Shown: piece by piece, positions 1 through 10,307 of the stretch | Position numbering within the stretch: position 1 is the stretch's first letter | Layout of the letters: every line of letters starts with the position of its first letter | Assembly (NCBI GenBank): GCA_947471745.1 | Contig: CANJKZ010000068.1 | Span: 1,531,001 to 1,595,000, forward strand | From: Closterium sp. Naga37s-1 | Lineage: Eukaryota > Streptophyta > Zygnematophyceae > Desmidiales > Closteriaceae | Reading direction: 5' to 3' | Length of the DNA: 64,000 nt | Program-made: the position numbers and the translations under genes | Notes under the pieces: model-generated | The model's database searches: none | Told to the model about the DNA's origin: nothing | The model's input: the letters and a program-made list of their open reading frames with translations, nothing else

Positions 1-1164
1 CAGTCACGGGACGATTTTCACGGATGAATGTCGCGAAAACAATCATATGCTTTCCCCGACACCTGTCCGTGCTTTCGTCGCACGTGACGCCAATGTATGG
101 GCTGCTGAGGATGTGCTGCAGTTGGGTTGTGTGCAACCATGTGGCCATCGACTGTGTCAGCTGCCCGAAGCCGTAGTTGCAGCGCATGTCAAACAACACA
201 ACATCAGATAATCCGGTTGATTTTCACAAACACGGTTGTAGTTAGATTAATTCAACACTCACGTAGTATAATAGGTTCCGTAGCCTTTTGCTGGGAACCC
301 GGGCACCTTGAGTCGCGCGAGGTAGCGCACAAGATTCACCCATAACTCTATGGGTGCATCTTGCTTGGTCACGAAGAGCAGGGAGTCGAGGAGCTTAACG
401 ACCCGCTCCTTCTCCGTGTCGCGAGCGAGATTGTCGCCGTTGATCCGTGGCTGCGTAGCGGCGTCGTCGAGAAGCTTCTGCTGGTGTTTCAACGCCTCCT
501 TGTGCTTGGTAGTTGCCGCATGCCGTTTGAACGCCTGCGTCTGAACGTCTGTGGCGCCCTTTCCGCCTCTCCCGCACGGTCCAGCGTAGCCTGCGTGCTC
601 CGTACAGATGCTGCATTTGAAAGCGGGGAAACCGTCAGCTTTTTTTAGCAGAATAAGCCAAGAAAACCGCTCGAGCCACTCGCTTTTGTACTTATACAGA
701 GCCTCCGCGTAGGATGCGTCTGGCCCTGCTGGTTTAGAAGGCCCAGGTGTTGAGGGTGACGCCTGCGTGCCTGCGGTCGCGGGCGTCGACAGTTGGTCGG
801 CTGGCGAAGCCGGTGTTGCACCAGCGGGACCTCCCTTCTTGGGCCACGGCAGCGTTGACTGCGTGTACCTGGCGGACTTCTTAGCCACTGGCACCGCCGC
901 GATTTCTTCACCTGAAGGGTTGGAGCTGTCTTGCTCCAATACGGGCGCAGTAGGGGAGGGACACAGAGGCTCGTCGATGGGTTCAAATTGAACATCGACG
1001 GTCGGCGCGACTGCAGGCGCCTTTCCATGGTTATCTACTGCCGCTAAGTTGGAGAATAGTAGATCCAGCCCGGTAACGGCCGCGGACAGATCAATTGGCG
1101 AACGACGAGCTGGTTCATCGCCGGGGTCATCAGGTCGTTCAATGGCGTCCGGGTGGTCCGCCAT
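1..1164 (-). CDS. hAT transposase with BED/TTF-like zinc finger, partial (exons 1-2)
   Basis: This is the transposase that would cut and paste the surrounding hAT element. Exon 1 runs from the ATG at 1164 (MADHPDA...; an upstream in-frame ATG lies at 1182) to 263. It holds a low-complexity Pro/Ala N-terminus and then a zinc-finger-like module with CSIC and paired histidines (residues about 195-240). The exon ends GYGTYYT followed by the donor GTGAGT, at exactly the same residue as in the 36.6-kb copy. Exon 2 lies at about 195-1 and encodes the conserved block GVTCDESTD followed by KHMIVFATF, then leaves the window. No acceptor AG in the correct phase is visible between the exons, so the junction is unresolved. 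The 36618 copy is the full-length reference. Confidence 0.75.
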
Positions 1165-1867
1165 TGATTGCGCTGTGAACAAGCAGCATCTAACACGACT
1201 CCCTAGCTAGCTGAACGATGGAGGTTTGCCAGGAAGAGAGGACACACGGCTGACTGCCTCTTGGTACACCAGGCAGCAACGCGATGAAACCTTACCCTTG
1301 CTAGATGGAAGGAAAGCATGGAGCAGACTGGGGTGGGAGACTGGATGGCTGGCAGCACGGTTGGGCGGCGTGGATGCATCCGTGCTTGCCAGCACGACTT
1401 AGACAAAACGGGCCAGAGGACCACAGGTGCTTCACATGGGCCTGAATCCCTCGTTGCGCTGCCTGCCAGCATCGCTGTGCTGCAACCCTGTAATTGGCCA
1501 AATCAGGAAATGCTGTCAAAGTGACCAATCATCGCACCACGCGCGCCAACAACGCATCCCTCTACGAGGCAAATTTGTCTGCTACTCACCGCCACGCCCT
1601 GCTGACACCGCGGGAATCTGATATTCCCTGTACAGCCGAGCAACTACACACGAACCGTGTAGGAATCGCTTTCAGGGTCGGATTCGTTACAACGTAGTGG
1701 AATCAGTGTCACTAAAAAAAAATTGCTGAAAGTTCAGAGTCATGTGCTAGGTGAAGGCTGAAAAATCAGCCCCACAAAAAGCTGAACACTGGAAAATCAG
1801 TGTAGGTTAAAAAAAAACCCTGGAAATAAGGAATTTCAGGGAAAATTTCCTGATATCGTAGGGCCTG
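1..1867 (-). mobile_element. hAT-type DNA transposon, 5' part, truncated by the window edge
   Basis: On the minus strand the element appears to start at 1867 with CAGGCCCTACGATATCAGG. This closely matches the terminal sequence of the complete hAT element at 36081 (CAGGGCCCACGTTATCAGG). It contains the first exon and the start of the second exon of a transposase homologous to the one at 36618-39674. The other terminus lies left of the window, so no target duplication can be checked. The likely 8-bp duplication on this side is 1868-1875 (GAGGCAAG). The subterminal 1690-1867 holds repeated TCAG/CTGA-type short motifs like those near the ends of the second copy. The family assignment is well supported by the homology; the exact terminus is inferred. 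Confidence 0.75.
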
Positions 1868-2110
1868 GAGGCAAGTGATAAACCTTTGCCTCCACCCCCC
1901 CAAAGTACACCCTTGCTTTAATATAATGGTGCCTTTGAATCAACAAGAGGTTCCATGCTGCATTTGCAGAAGTGACATTGTAAACTCAATACGATAAGAA
2001 TGGAGACAAAGCTGGTAGCCTTTATTTCTGCTTCCAATTCCTTTGCATCACTGGAAGAGGGTTTCCCCTTCCAGTCTTTATTCTAACCACACCACCGTGC
2101 CACCATCACT
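1868..2110. other. intergenic stretch, no gene seen
   Basis: AT-richer sequence between the hAT terminus and the duplicated gene A terminal exon. It contains a C-run and no open frame with recognisable content. Nothing functional is supported. Confidence 0.5.
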
Positions 2111-2777
2111 TCTTCACGCAACCCAGCTTACCGTATTCTCCCGGACATAACACCCTAGGGTATAGCTAAAAATACAGGGAAAAAATGGGGGGGGTCTCCT
2201 CATAGGAAAAAAATACATAATACCCGGGTCTTTACATATGGCATATTTTAGTGTTAGTGTTTTTTTTAATTGTCAATGTGGGTGTTTTGCTGGTCATTTT
2301 AACATCACTGCCTGAGGCGCGAATGCGAGTTTTGGCCTCGAACTTCATCACCCCCACGAAAATGCCATGTGGCACCTCTCTTGCCACTTGCAGCGGAAGA
2401 TTCACCTGCACGTGGCGACAGCGAAATAGTGGGAGGGGGCAAATCTCGGTAGATTGCATTTGAATGTACCGCGAAATTTCATCGAGGGAGAAATTCACGC
2501 GATATTCTTCCGAATTGCAGCTACTCGTTAACGACTACAATAATGAATCCGTAAGAAGAAGGGGGTGTTATAGAAAATCAGCCAAAAAGGGGGGTATAGT
2601 AGAAACGAGGTCTATCATAACACCCACCCCGCACAAGCTACCCGGGGGTGTACAATTATGGGGGGGTGTTTTGTCCGGGAGAATACGGTATTCTGTGTAG
2701 CCCGGAACCACTCCGCACACTTGCACACCGGCACGAACGCCTGCGAACTCAACATAATCTGCATGTCTAAAACACAC
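2110..2777 (-). pseudogene. duplicated copy of the gene A terminal EGF-like exon, split by the MITE
   Basis: On the minus strand 2777-2691 encodes [17 protein letters not shown] and 2131-2110 encodes KLGCVKK plus a stop. Both match the end of gene A at 2831-2950. The two halves are separated by the MITE at 2132-2688. The copy is shorter than the gene A exon and is separated from it by a perfect palindrome (2778-2814). It is a downstream partial tandem duplicate and is probably not used. Confidence 0.8.
2132..2688. mobile_element. 557-bp MITE with 25-bp terminal inverted repeats and TA target duplication
   Basis: The left end reads CCGTATTCTCCCGGACA followed by TAACACCC. The right end (2664-2688) is its inverse complement with one mismatch. 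The dinucleotide TA flanks both sides (2130-2131 and 2689-2690). The uninterrupted version of the target is visible 140 bp away: 2831-2870 carries the same exon sequence continuously through CAGCTTATTCTG. The element has no coding frame of note. A short, non-coding, inverted-repeat element with a TA duplication fits a Tc1/mariner-type MITE; that superfamily call is inferred from the TA duplication alone. Confidence 0.85.
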
Positions 2778-2814
2778 ACGCGCGTTCTGAGTCGACTCGA
2801 CTCAGAACGCGCGT
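2778..2814. repeat. perfect 37-bp palindrome between two exon copies
   Basis: Two 18-nt arms (ACGCGCGTTCTGAGTCGA and its complement) flank a single central C. It lies exactly between the duplicated EGF-like exon copy and the genuine gene A terminal exon. The inner part contains GAGTCGA and TCGACTC, related to the GAG-NNNN-CTC palindromes elsewhere in the LRR loci. Confidence 0.9.
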
Positions 2815-2830
2815 CGACCTAACTCCACCC

Positions 2831-5800
2831 TCACTTCTTCACGCAACCCAGCTTATTCTGCGTAGGCAGGAACCCCGCCGCACACTTGCACACCGGCACA
2901 AACGCCTGAGAGCTCAGCATCTTCTGCATGTCTGGCACACACACGCCCTTGCCGCTGCACGCCCCACCTGCCGCCCCCGTCCCACAAAACTTGCTGCATT
3001 CCGCCGGGGTTTTCTGGGCGGCGGGTCACCCGCACTGGGAGGGGACGGAGGAGAGGCAGTTGCCGTTGACTGAGAAGAGGTCGGAGCAGGGGAGGGCGGC
3101 GGCAGAGCCTGAGAAGTAGTTGCTGTCCGCGTTGACTTGCTTGACTTGACGCAGGAAGGAGGGGAGCGGACCTGAGAAGTAGTTCTCGGAGAGGTCGCTG
3201 CAGGGAGGAGTTGAGGGTGGCAGATGGGGAGGTGTTGGAGGGAGAGAGAGGTGTTGGAAGGAGAAAGGTAAAAGGAGAGGGAGAGGTGGAAAATGTAGGT
3301 GTGTGTGGAGGCAGCAAGGAGATTTAAGATCTTAGAAAAACGAAATGGCAGCCAAGCGCAGCATGGGATGATAGGAGAAATGAGATGGAATGCAGAAGCA
3401 GGCGGGCAGGGACCGAGCAGGCAGGCAAGCAGTGAGCAGGCGGGCAGGCGGGCAGGCGGGCAGGCGGGCAGGCGGGGCGGGAAGGCAGGGCAGGCAGGGT
3501 ACATTTGGGTGAGCTTCTTGAGGCCGGTGAGGTCAGGCAGGGAATGAATGGACATAAGCAGGCAATTAGAAGCAGGCAGGCAAGCAGTGAGCAGGCAGGC
3601 AAGCAGTGAGTAGGGGGCAAGCAGTGAGTAGGGGGCAAGCAGTGAGTAGGGGGCAAGCAGTGAGTAGGGGGCAAGCAGTGAGTAGGGGGCAAGCAGTGAG
3701 CAGGCAGGCAAGCAGTGAGCAGGCAGGCAAGCAGTGAGCAGGCAGGCAAGCAGTGAGCAGGGGGCAAGCAGTGAGCAGGCAGGCAAGCAGTGAGTAGGGG
3801 GCAAGCAGTGAGTAGGGGGCAAGCAGTGAGCAGGGGGCAAGCAGTGAGTAGGGGGCAAGCAGTGAGCAGGCAGGCAAGCAGTGAGCAGGCAGGCAAGCAG
3901 TGAGTAGGGGGCAAGCAGTGAGCAGGGGGCAAGCAGTGAGCAGGGGGCAAGCAGTGAGCAGGGGGCAAGCAGTGAGTAGGGGGCAAGCAGTGAGCAGGGG
4001 GCAAGCAGTGAGTAGGGGGCAAGCAGTGAGTAGGGGGCAAGCAGTGTGTAGGGGGCAAGCAGTGAGTAGGGGGCAAGCAGTGAGTAGGGGGCAAGCAGTG
4101 TGTAGGGGGCAAGCAGTGAGTAGGGGGCAAGCAGTGAGTAGGGGGCAAGCAGTGTGTAGGGGGCAGGCAGTGAGCAGGCGGGTGCAAGGGCGCAGGGGTG
4201 CAGGCACAGTACATTTGAGTGAGCTTCTTGAGACCGGTGAGGTCAGGCAGGGGGCCGTAGAACCATCCGTTCTCGAGATACCTGCAGTGCGGTAGGGTAG
4301 GATGGGGTGCAGAGGGGTATGGAAGTGCTGGGTGAGAAATGATATGGTGGAGGCTATGAGGGTGGACGGGAAGATGATTGAGTCAAGGGTTAGGGAAATG
4401 GTAGCTATGACATGGGTCTCCCTGCCTTCTACCTGCCCTACCCCCTACCCCTCCGCCTGTCCTTCCCACCCTAAGCCTCACAGCTCTCTGAGGTTGGCAA
4501 GGCCGTTGAGCGCCCTGGGCACCTCCCCTGTCCACCCTCTACCCCCCCTTCCCTCTCCCTTGCGTCCTCCCCCCACCCCATCCCGGTCTCTCGGTCTCCC
4601 CGTCCCCTCTGCCCTTCCACCCTAACGCTCGCAGCTCTCTGAGGTTGGCAAGGCCGTTGAGCGCCCTGGGCACCTCCCCTGTCCACCCTCTACCCCCCCT
4701 TCCCTCTCCCTTGCGTCCTCCCCCCACCCCATCCCGGTCTCTCGGTCTCCCCGTCCCCTCTGCCCTTCCACCCTAACGCTCACAGCTCTCTGAGGTTAAC
4801 AAGGCCGTTGAGCGCCCTGGGCACCTCCCCTGTCCACCCTACCCTCTACCCGCCCCTCCCCTCTCCCTTGCCCGCCCACCCCCCCAACCCCTTGGCCTCC
4901 CAATCTCCCCGTCCCCTCTGCCCTTCCCCACCAAGCCTCACAGCTCTCTGAGGTTGGCAAGGCCGTTGAGCGCCCTGGGCACCTCCCCGTACAGCCGCGT
5001 GTCTGACAGGGAGCTGCGTGCACAGTTGGGGGTGGGAAACGGTGGAAAGGAGTAGGGGGGAGATGCGGTCATGGGGGTTAACAAGCCTGTTGAGTGGCCT
5101 GGGCAGCTCCCCGTACAAGCGCGTGTCGGACAGGGAGCTGCGTGCACAGTTGGGGGTGGGGGTGGGTGTGGGGGAAAAAGGGAGAACAGTGGGAGGGAGA
5201 AGAGAGTTGGGAAAAGGAGGTTGGCAAGGCCGTTGAGCATCCTGGGCACCTCCCCATATAGCCGCGTGTCGGACAGGGAGCTGCGGTGGGGAGAAGGGAA
5301 AGAGGGGGCACAGGGTGAGGGAGAGGGTGAGAAGCTTGGGGTAAAAGGGGTTGGCAAGGCCGTTGAGCGCCCTGGGCGCTCGCCGTACAGCCGCGTGTCA
5401 GACAGGGAGCTGCGTGGGGGCGAGGTGGGGGTGGGGGAAAGAGGGGGAACAAGGGGGAGGGCAGTTGGGGAAAAGGGGGTTGGTGGGGAAGAGGGACGTA
5501 AGAGAGAGGAGATGGGAAGAGGGCAATTAGAGGGCAGTGAGGGGGAGGTGAGGGGGAGGTGAGAGGGCGGCGGAGGGCGGCAAGAGTGTTGTGAGCTTAC
5601 AGGTATGTGAGCTGGGCCATTGTGCCCAGGAACGTTGGGATCTCGCCCTCTAGTGTGGTCTCCCTCAGCCCCCTGGGAGAGAGGCGGAGAGAGGGGCGGG
5701 GGGAGGGAGGGAAGGAGAGGGAGGGGAAGTAGGGAGGGAGGGAATTGGTCGGGATAGAGACATGGGGAAGTAGGTAAAGACCGAGACCTAAGCAGCGGTA

Positions 5801-5836
5801 CTCATGCAGGTACTTGAGACGATTTCTGAGGCGCCT

Positions 5837-5870
<34 letters not shown>

Positions 5871-8800
5871 CGTCACAGCAAGGTTGCTGAGTTTGAGAGT
5901 GAAAGGGAGGGTGATAGGTGTGAGCGTGACTCACAGGTTCTTGAGCTTCTTGAGGTTCGATAGTGCCGTGGGGATGGTACCTGTCCAGTAGTTGGTGCTC
6001 ACCACGCTGGGGGATGGGCATGGGGGAAGGGAGGAGGGATGGGCGTGAGTGAGCGAGTGAGTGTGCGGCATAAGCAAGAGAAAGGAAGGTGAGGCTAGCA
6101 CCCACAAGCCACTAGCACTCTCATCCATTTCGCTCTCACCCACTCCCGCACAGAGCTCTCTCTCACTAGGTGAATGCACCTCACCGCACTCGCAGCTGCT
6201 CTTGCCACTCGCAGCTGCTGCTGTCAACAGCACCCAGCACTCACAGGTGCTCCAGGTCCGTGAATGTGCCGAGGAAGGCTGGCAGCGGGCCCTTAAAGCG
6301 GTTCTTGCGCAGATAGCTGAGGGAAGGGGGGCGATGGGAGGGGGAGAGGTGAGTGAGAAGAGGGGAAGGGGAGGGAGAGGATAGGCAAGGTTGGGGGGAA
6401 GAGGTGAAGGTCAGTGAATGTGCCGAGGAAGGCTGGCAGCAGCCCCTTGAACCGGTTCTTGCGCAGATAGCTGACATTGAAAGGGGAGAGGGGAGTGGGT
6501 GGGGCGGGGAGGAGAAGGGAGAGAAGAGAAGGGATGGGGGAGAGAGCAGAGGGGGCAGGGGAGAGGTGAAGACAGGGGAGAGAGCATAGGGGGCAGGGGA
6601 AAGGTGAAGGGAGAGGGGAGAGGAGAGTGAGAGGGTGAAGGAGTGGGCGCACACAGGGGCAGGGTAGGGGGAAAGATGGGGATGCGACGATTGGAAACCG
6701 AGCAACTGAGGTGATAGTAACTGGGCAAAGGTGTTGGTGGCGAGAATCGCGGAGCAGAGGGGTAGCCGCTGCTCCCACCATCTCCCCTGAAATGAGGGCG
6801 TATTAGGGACGTCTCAAAAACACCCTCATTTCACTCTGAGAGGGGTAGCCGCTGCTCCCACCATCTCCCTTCGTCTCAATTTAAGTCTTCCTCCCCTGTC
6901 TCCGCACCCACGCCTCTTTTCACTTGTCAGCCAGTTTTCCAATGGCCAAGCCACAGGGTAGGTCGGTGTGTTCTCTTTCTCGTCCCCTGTCCTCTCCCCC
7001 CCTCCCCTGCCAGCCACCTCCCTGCACTGGCGATTCACTCAGCTTCTCCAGAAGATATAAGCCAAAGGACATCAAGTTTCCTCTTCCTCTCTACTCTTTG
7101 CGCTTCTCCCACACTCTCCTCCCCCAACAACCTCCCCCTCGACCCCTCGTCCCCCCCAGAGGCACGCACAGCTCTTTGAGCTTGGTCAGGCTGGAAAGGC
7201 TGGACGACAGGGCGCCTCCCACGCCGTCGACACCTGTTCCCGCCTCCCTCCCCACCTCTTCCCCAACACCCCCCAACCCCTCCCCCTCAAGGCACCCACA
7301 GCTCTTTGAGCTTGGTCAGGCTGGAAAGGCTGGACGGCAGGGCGCCTCCCACGCCTTCGATGCCTGTTGCTGCGATGTTGCTGCCAGGGCGGAATCGAAG
7401 GAGGGTGGGAAAAGGAACGGAAAGAAAAAGCAAGGATTGATTTTTTTTTCGGACAGGCCGGGTGCAAAGAGGGAGGACGAGGAGGGGGGAAGGGAAACGA
7501 GAGAGGGGGCAGGGCGGAACAAGGGGGCGCGGCGAAAAAAAGGGGCAGGGCGGAACAAGGGGGCAGGGCGGAGGAAAAACGGTGCAGGACGGAACAAAAT
7601 ATGTTGCTGGGCTGAATCGGTGAAACCAGATCATTGACAGACGAAGACCAGAATGCTTATGTAGCCAGATCAGAACAACTATAGAGAAACCAGAATGCTT
7701 GTAGCGAGACCAGGATGCTTGTAACGAGGCGGGATGGTTACAGGGAGATGAGGTTGACTAGGTTGCCGAAGCTGAAAGGTACCGCGCCCACAAACGGGTT
7801 ACCACCAATGCTCCTGTTGTGCGGCACACACGAGCACATGAGGGGCACATGAGGGGCACATGAGGGGCACATGAGGGGCACATGAGGGGCACATGAGGGG
7901 CACAGCACACGAGGGGCACACGAGGGGGGATATTGGAGCGTGTTGGGGGGGGGCCGGGAGGGGGGGGGGGGGAGCAGGGGGGGGGAGCAAGCAGGGGAGG
8001 AGGGAGGGGAGGTGCATTTGAGACTGTCAGACAGTGTGTGAGGGTTAGTGGAGACGGCATAGCATGGCACGGGACAGCATGGGATGGCATGGCATGGCAT
8101 GGGATGGGACAGCATAGCATGGCGTGGCACGGCATGGCATGGCATGGCACAGCAGCGTGACTGACAGGAATGTGAGGGCAGTGAGTTGGCCGAGAAAGGG
8201 CGGGATACGCCCCCCGATCCAGCAGTTGTTCACATTGCTGGGGGGAAGGAGGGAGGCAGGGGGGCGGGGGGATGTGATCAGGAGCAAGGCGAGAGGGAGG
8301 AGAGGTGGGGTGTGGAGTGATTGCAAGGCCGCTAAGTTTTCTGGAAAGATGTGACGATTGGTTTTTGATTCGTCTCAGAAGTCGCTAGATTTCTGGAAGG
8401 ATGTGGCGATCGGGTGGTACTAATGCGCAACAAGCGGAGCGAAGAGGGGGAGAGTGAGGCTGACAGGAGTGCATTGAATGGCTTGAATGCCATTTTAGCC
8501 CTTACATGCTGGTCATATCGCCCCAAAAAGAGGGGAATGGTGGTTGAACAGCCCAAAAAGGAGGGGAATGGTGGTTGAACAGCCCAAAAAGGAGGGGAAT
8601 GGTGGGGAATTACACCACGTAGAGCAGCAAGGTTGAGGCGGTGAGGAAAGGCCATCGAAACGTTGAAGGGGATGCGGTGCAACACAGTGGCTGGCTGTTA
8701 AGAGTTAATCCACCACAGCCCACGAGCCCACCGTTGTGCCTAGCACCGTAGAGCGCCGTAGAGCGCCGTAGAGCGCCGTAGAGCGCCGTAGAGCGCCGTA

Positions 8801-10307
8801 GAGCGTCGTAGAGCGCCGTAGAGCGCCGTAGAGCGCCGTAGAGCGCCGTAGAGCGCCGTAGAGCGCCGTAGAGCGCCGTAGAGCGCCGTAGAGCGCCGTA
8901 GAGCGCCGTAGAGCACCGCAGTGCACTGCGCTGGGCACTCACAGAAGTTTGAGCTTCTTGAGCTTCGCCAGTGACTCCGGCAGCGCCGTAATCTCGCCGT
9001 TCTGACTCAGGTCGCTGGGGGGTCGGGAGGAGGGAGGGGGAGGAAGGGGGAGGGGAGGGAACGGAAAGGACTTCTGAGGCGCCTCAAATGCAGCGCCAGC
9101 GACTGTGGGGGAAAGGTCGCTGGGGGGGAAAGGGAAGAAGGGAGGGATGAGGGCCTCAAAAGCTTCGCCAGTGACTCCGGCAACGCCGTAATCTCGCCGT
9201 TCTGACTCAGGTCGCTGGGGGGGGGATCGGGGAGGAGGGAGAAGAGGGGGAGGGGGAGGAGAAAGGGGATGGGTGGGGAATCAAATGGTGGGCGGGGGAG
9301 CAAGGGGGGTGCGAGGGGAGAAGGGGGGGGAGCTAGGGGAGCAAGGTGGCAGGTTACAGGATGCGATGGTGACATAAGAGGCAGGGCAGCTTGACTTGAC
9401 AAGACGGCACTGGGCGGGCGTCAGTGCTCAACATGCCACGCCACACAGCACAGCAACGGTGAGGTGAGGAGCAGCAACAGCGCAGCGCAGCGATCTTACG
9501 GCGCTCAGCACGCAGTCGGTCTTACAGCGATTCCAGCGCGGCGAGTTTGGAGAGATCGTCGATTGGGCCCTTGAGACCCGCTCCTGTCACGTTGCTGCAG
9601 TGCAGGCGGGGGATAGAATAGAGGGAGATGCCACCGTCACGAGACGCAGAGGGAATTAGTAAATACGGAAGAACGGAACACAGAGACGGTAAGTGTAACC
9701 TGGTCATTTGAAATTGGAAGAATCTCGTTCAAAAGAAAACGTCAAGAGGGGAAGATGGTTGAGTTGAGTGCAGATCATTTTCCCAAGGTGATTGACGCAC
9801 GTGGCAGGGATTGCCACATTAAGATCGCTCCCCCTACTACTACCCGCATCGCACGGCACTCACATGGCGACGATGTTGCCTGCCGCGTCGCACGTCACTC
9901 CGAAGTACGTGGCGCATTTGGCGGGCGAGCCGCCGGCCGTCCACGACTTGAACCCCGCGAACTCGCCGCCCGACTGCGCGCCGAGCTGACGGAGAACGTT
10001 CACTGACGGACGGAGGTGGACGGAGGTGGACGGAGTTGGACGGGGTGGACCGGGGGGAACGGAGGAAGACGGAAGAGATGACGACAACGGTGAGAGGCGG
10101 GAAACACGGAAAAAAAGGTTACAACTGTTCTCGGATGGCGGAGCAACACGTACGCTGCGACTTGAGGATGGTCGCATCGGGCGACGCGGCGGCGCGGATT
10201 GCGTCGCAGGAGGGGAGGAGGGTTGCGACGACCGCGAAGACGACGGCGACGACGAGTGGCACTGGCGCCAGCTGGGGGAGCCGCGTGACCGGCAAAACCG
10301 AAGCCAT
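2831..10307 (-). CDS. gene A: secreted/receptor-like LRR protein with EGF-like tail, 13 exons
   Basis: Exons (minus strand): 10307-10154, 10002-9864, 9594-9526, 9014-8943, 8237-8166, 7813-7742, 7380-7300, 6316-6245, 6006-5935, 5672-5601, 5013-4942, 4281-4213, 3197-2831. All have GT/AG borders and join in phase to 461 codons including the stop. Exon 1 encodes a hydrophobic signal peptide ([15 protein letters not shown]). Exon 2 is an LRR N-terminal cap with the pattern SW...CATYFGVTC. Exons 3-12 each encode one LRR (for example [20 protein letters not shown]). Exon 13 has a further LRR-like piece, then a Cys-rich EGF-like module (CSKFCGTG...PVCKCAAGF) ending GCVKK. No transmembrane helix or kinase follows, so the product is probably extracellular, as in LRR receptor-like proteins. 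An in-frame TGA at 3026-3028 would shorten it to 395 residues and remove the EGF-like part. Several exons have extra copies in adjacent introns. Confidence 0.8.
3026..3028 (-). other. in-frame TGA inside gene A terminal exon
   Basis: Codon 57 after the acceptor of the last exon reads TGA (context CAG TGC GGG TGA CCC). The same frame then stays open for 64 codons of convincing EGF-like sequence up to the terminal TGA at 2831-2833. The separated duplicate at 2691-2777 keeps the same downstream frame. It is a nonsense mutation, a real early stop, a sequencing error or a readthrough codon. Confidence 0.8.
3500..3545 (-). pseudogene. truncated second copy of gene A LRR exon 12
   Basis: The minus strand reads [13 protein letters not shown] followed by a GTACC donor, identical in its last 12 residues to exon 12 at 4281-4213. 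The 5' half and an acceptor are missing. The 18-bp minisatellite lies between the two copies. Confidence 0.75.
3568..4170. repeat. 18-bp minisatellite in a gene A intron (about 33 units)
   Basis: Tandem units GCAAGCAGTGAGTAGGGG, with variants AGCAGGGG and AGCAGGCAG. The unit length is a multiple of three and stop codons are scarce, so long spurious frames (CLPPTH-type repeats) arise on the minus strand. The array lies between exon 12 and its truncated copy. Confidence 0.9.
4476..5420 (-). repeat. array of seven copies of one LRR exon (gene A exon 11)
   Basis: Seven minus-strand copies encode [15 protein letters not shown] or close variants, centred near 4510, 4660, 4810, 4980, 5110, 5250 and 5380. 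Only 5013-4942 is a complete 72-nt exon with both an acceptor and a GTGAGG donor. The three copies at 4491-4840 keep the 3' half and a donor (one is GC instead of GT) but lack the LSDTRLYG 5' half. The three copies at 5070-5412 keep the 5' half but have lost the donor or are frameshifted. Two of the units are near-identical 150-bp tandem repeats (4476-4777). Confidence 0.85.
5837..5868. repeat. poly(A) tract next to a GAGGCGCCTC palindrome
   Basis: About 30 A residues directly follow the palindrome core GAGGCGCCTC at 5828-5837, in the intron between gene A exons 9 and 10. Confidence 0.9.
6411..6490 (-). pseudogene. degenerate second copy of gene A LRR exon 8
   Basis: It encodes [19 protein letters not shown], nearly identical to exon 8 at 6316-6245 ([10 protein letters not shown]), but its 3' end has lost the GT donor. 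It lies immediately upstream of the intact copy in transcription order. Confidence 0.75.
6765..6872. repeat. direct repeat flanking a palindromic spacer
   Basis: A 28-bp stretch beginning AGGGGTAGCCGCTGCTCCCA occurs at about 6759-6786 and 6840-6868. Between them lies a spacer containing GGGACGTCTCAAAAA (6806-6820), itself bracketed by inverted arms TGAAATGAGGGCGT and ACACCCTCATTTCA. Confidence 0.8.
7168..7236 (-). pseudogene. second copy of gene A LRR exon 7
   Basis: It encodes [19 protein letters not shown] with a GT donor at the same place as exon 7 (7380-7300). The 5' part is shorter. It could be a mutually exclusive alternative exon, but nothing in the sequence shows it is used. Confidence 0.65.
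7838..8160. repeat. simple and minisatellite repeats in a gene A intron
   Basis: 11-bp units GAGGGGCACAT run at about 7838-7925, then G-rich sequence, then GGCAT/GGGAT pentamer-like repeats at 8055-8155. No coding content. Confidence 0.85.
8325..8610. repeat. intron duplications with 31-bp tandem units
   Basis: A 27-bp segment (TTTCTGGAAAGATGTGACGA, then TTGG) is repeated imperfectly at 8387-8413. The copies are separated by TTTTTGATTCGTCTCAGAA, which looks like a decayed version of the GAGACGTCTC palindrome. At 8520-8608 a unit of about 31 bp (CCCAAAAAGGAGGGGAATGG...) occurs three times. Confidence 0.7.
8748..8925. repeat. 10-bp minisatellite GAGCGCCGTA (about 17 units)
   Basis: Near-perfect tandem decamers just downstream of gene A exon 4 (8943). 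They create spurious [10 protein letters not shown] frames. Confidence 0.95.
9167..9224 (-). pseudogene. truncated second copy of gene A LRR exon 4
   Basis: It encodes [17 protein letters not shown] with a normal acceptor, like exon 4 at 9014-8943, but breaks off before the donor. The palindrome GAGGCGCCTC (9076-9085) lies between this copy and exon 4. Confidence 0.8.

Noticed and set aside
3324..4214. Long minus-strand frames of CLPPTH/LLTACP type
   Set aside because: They are translations of the 18-bp minisatellite. Three frames are open at once and no domain is present.
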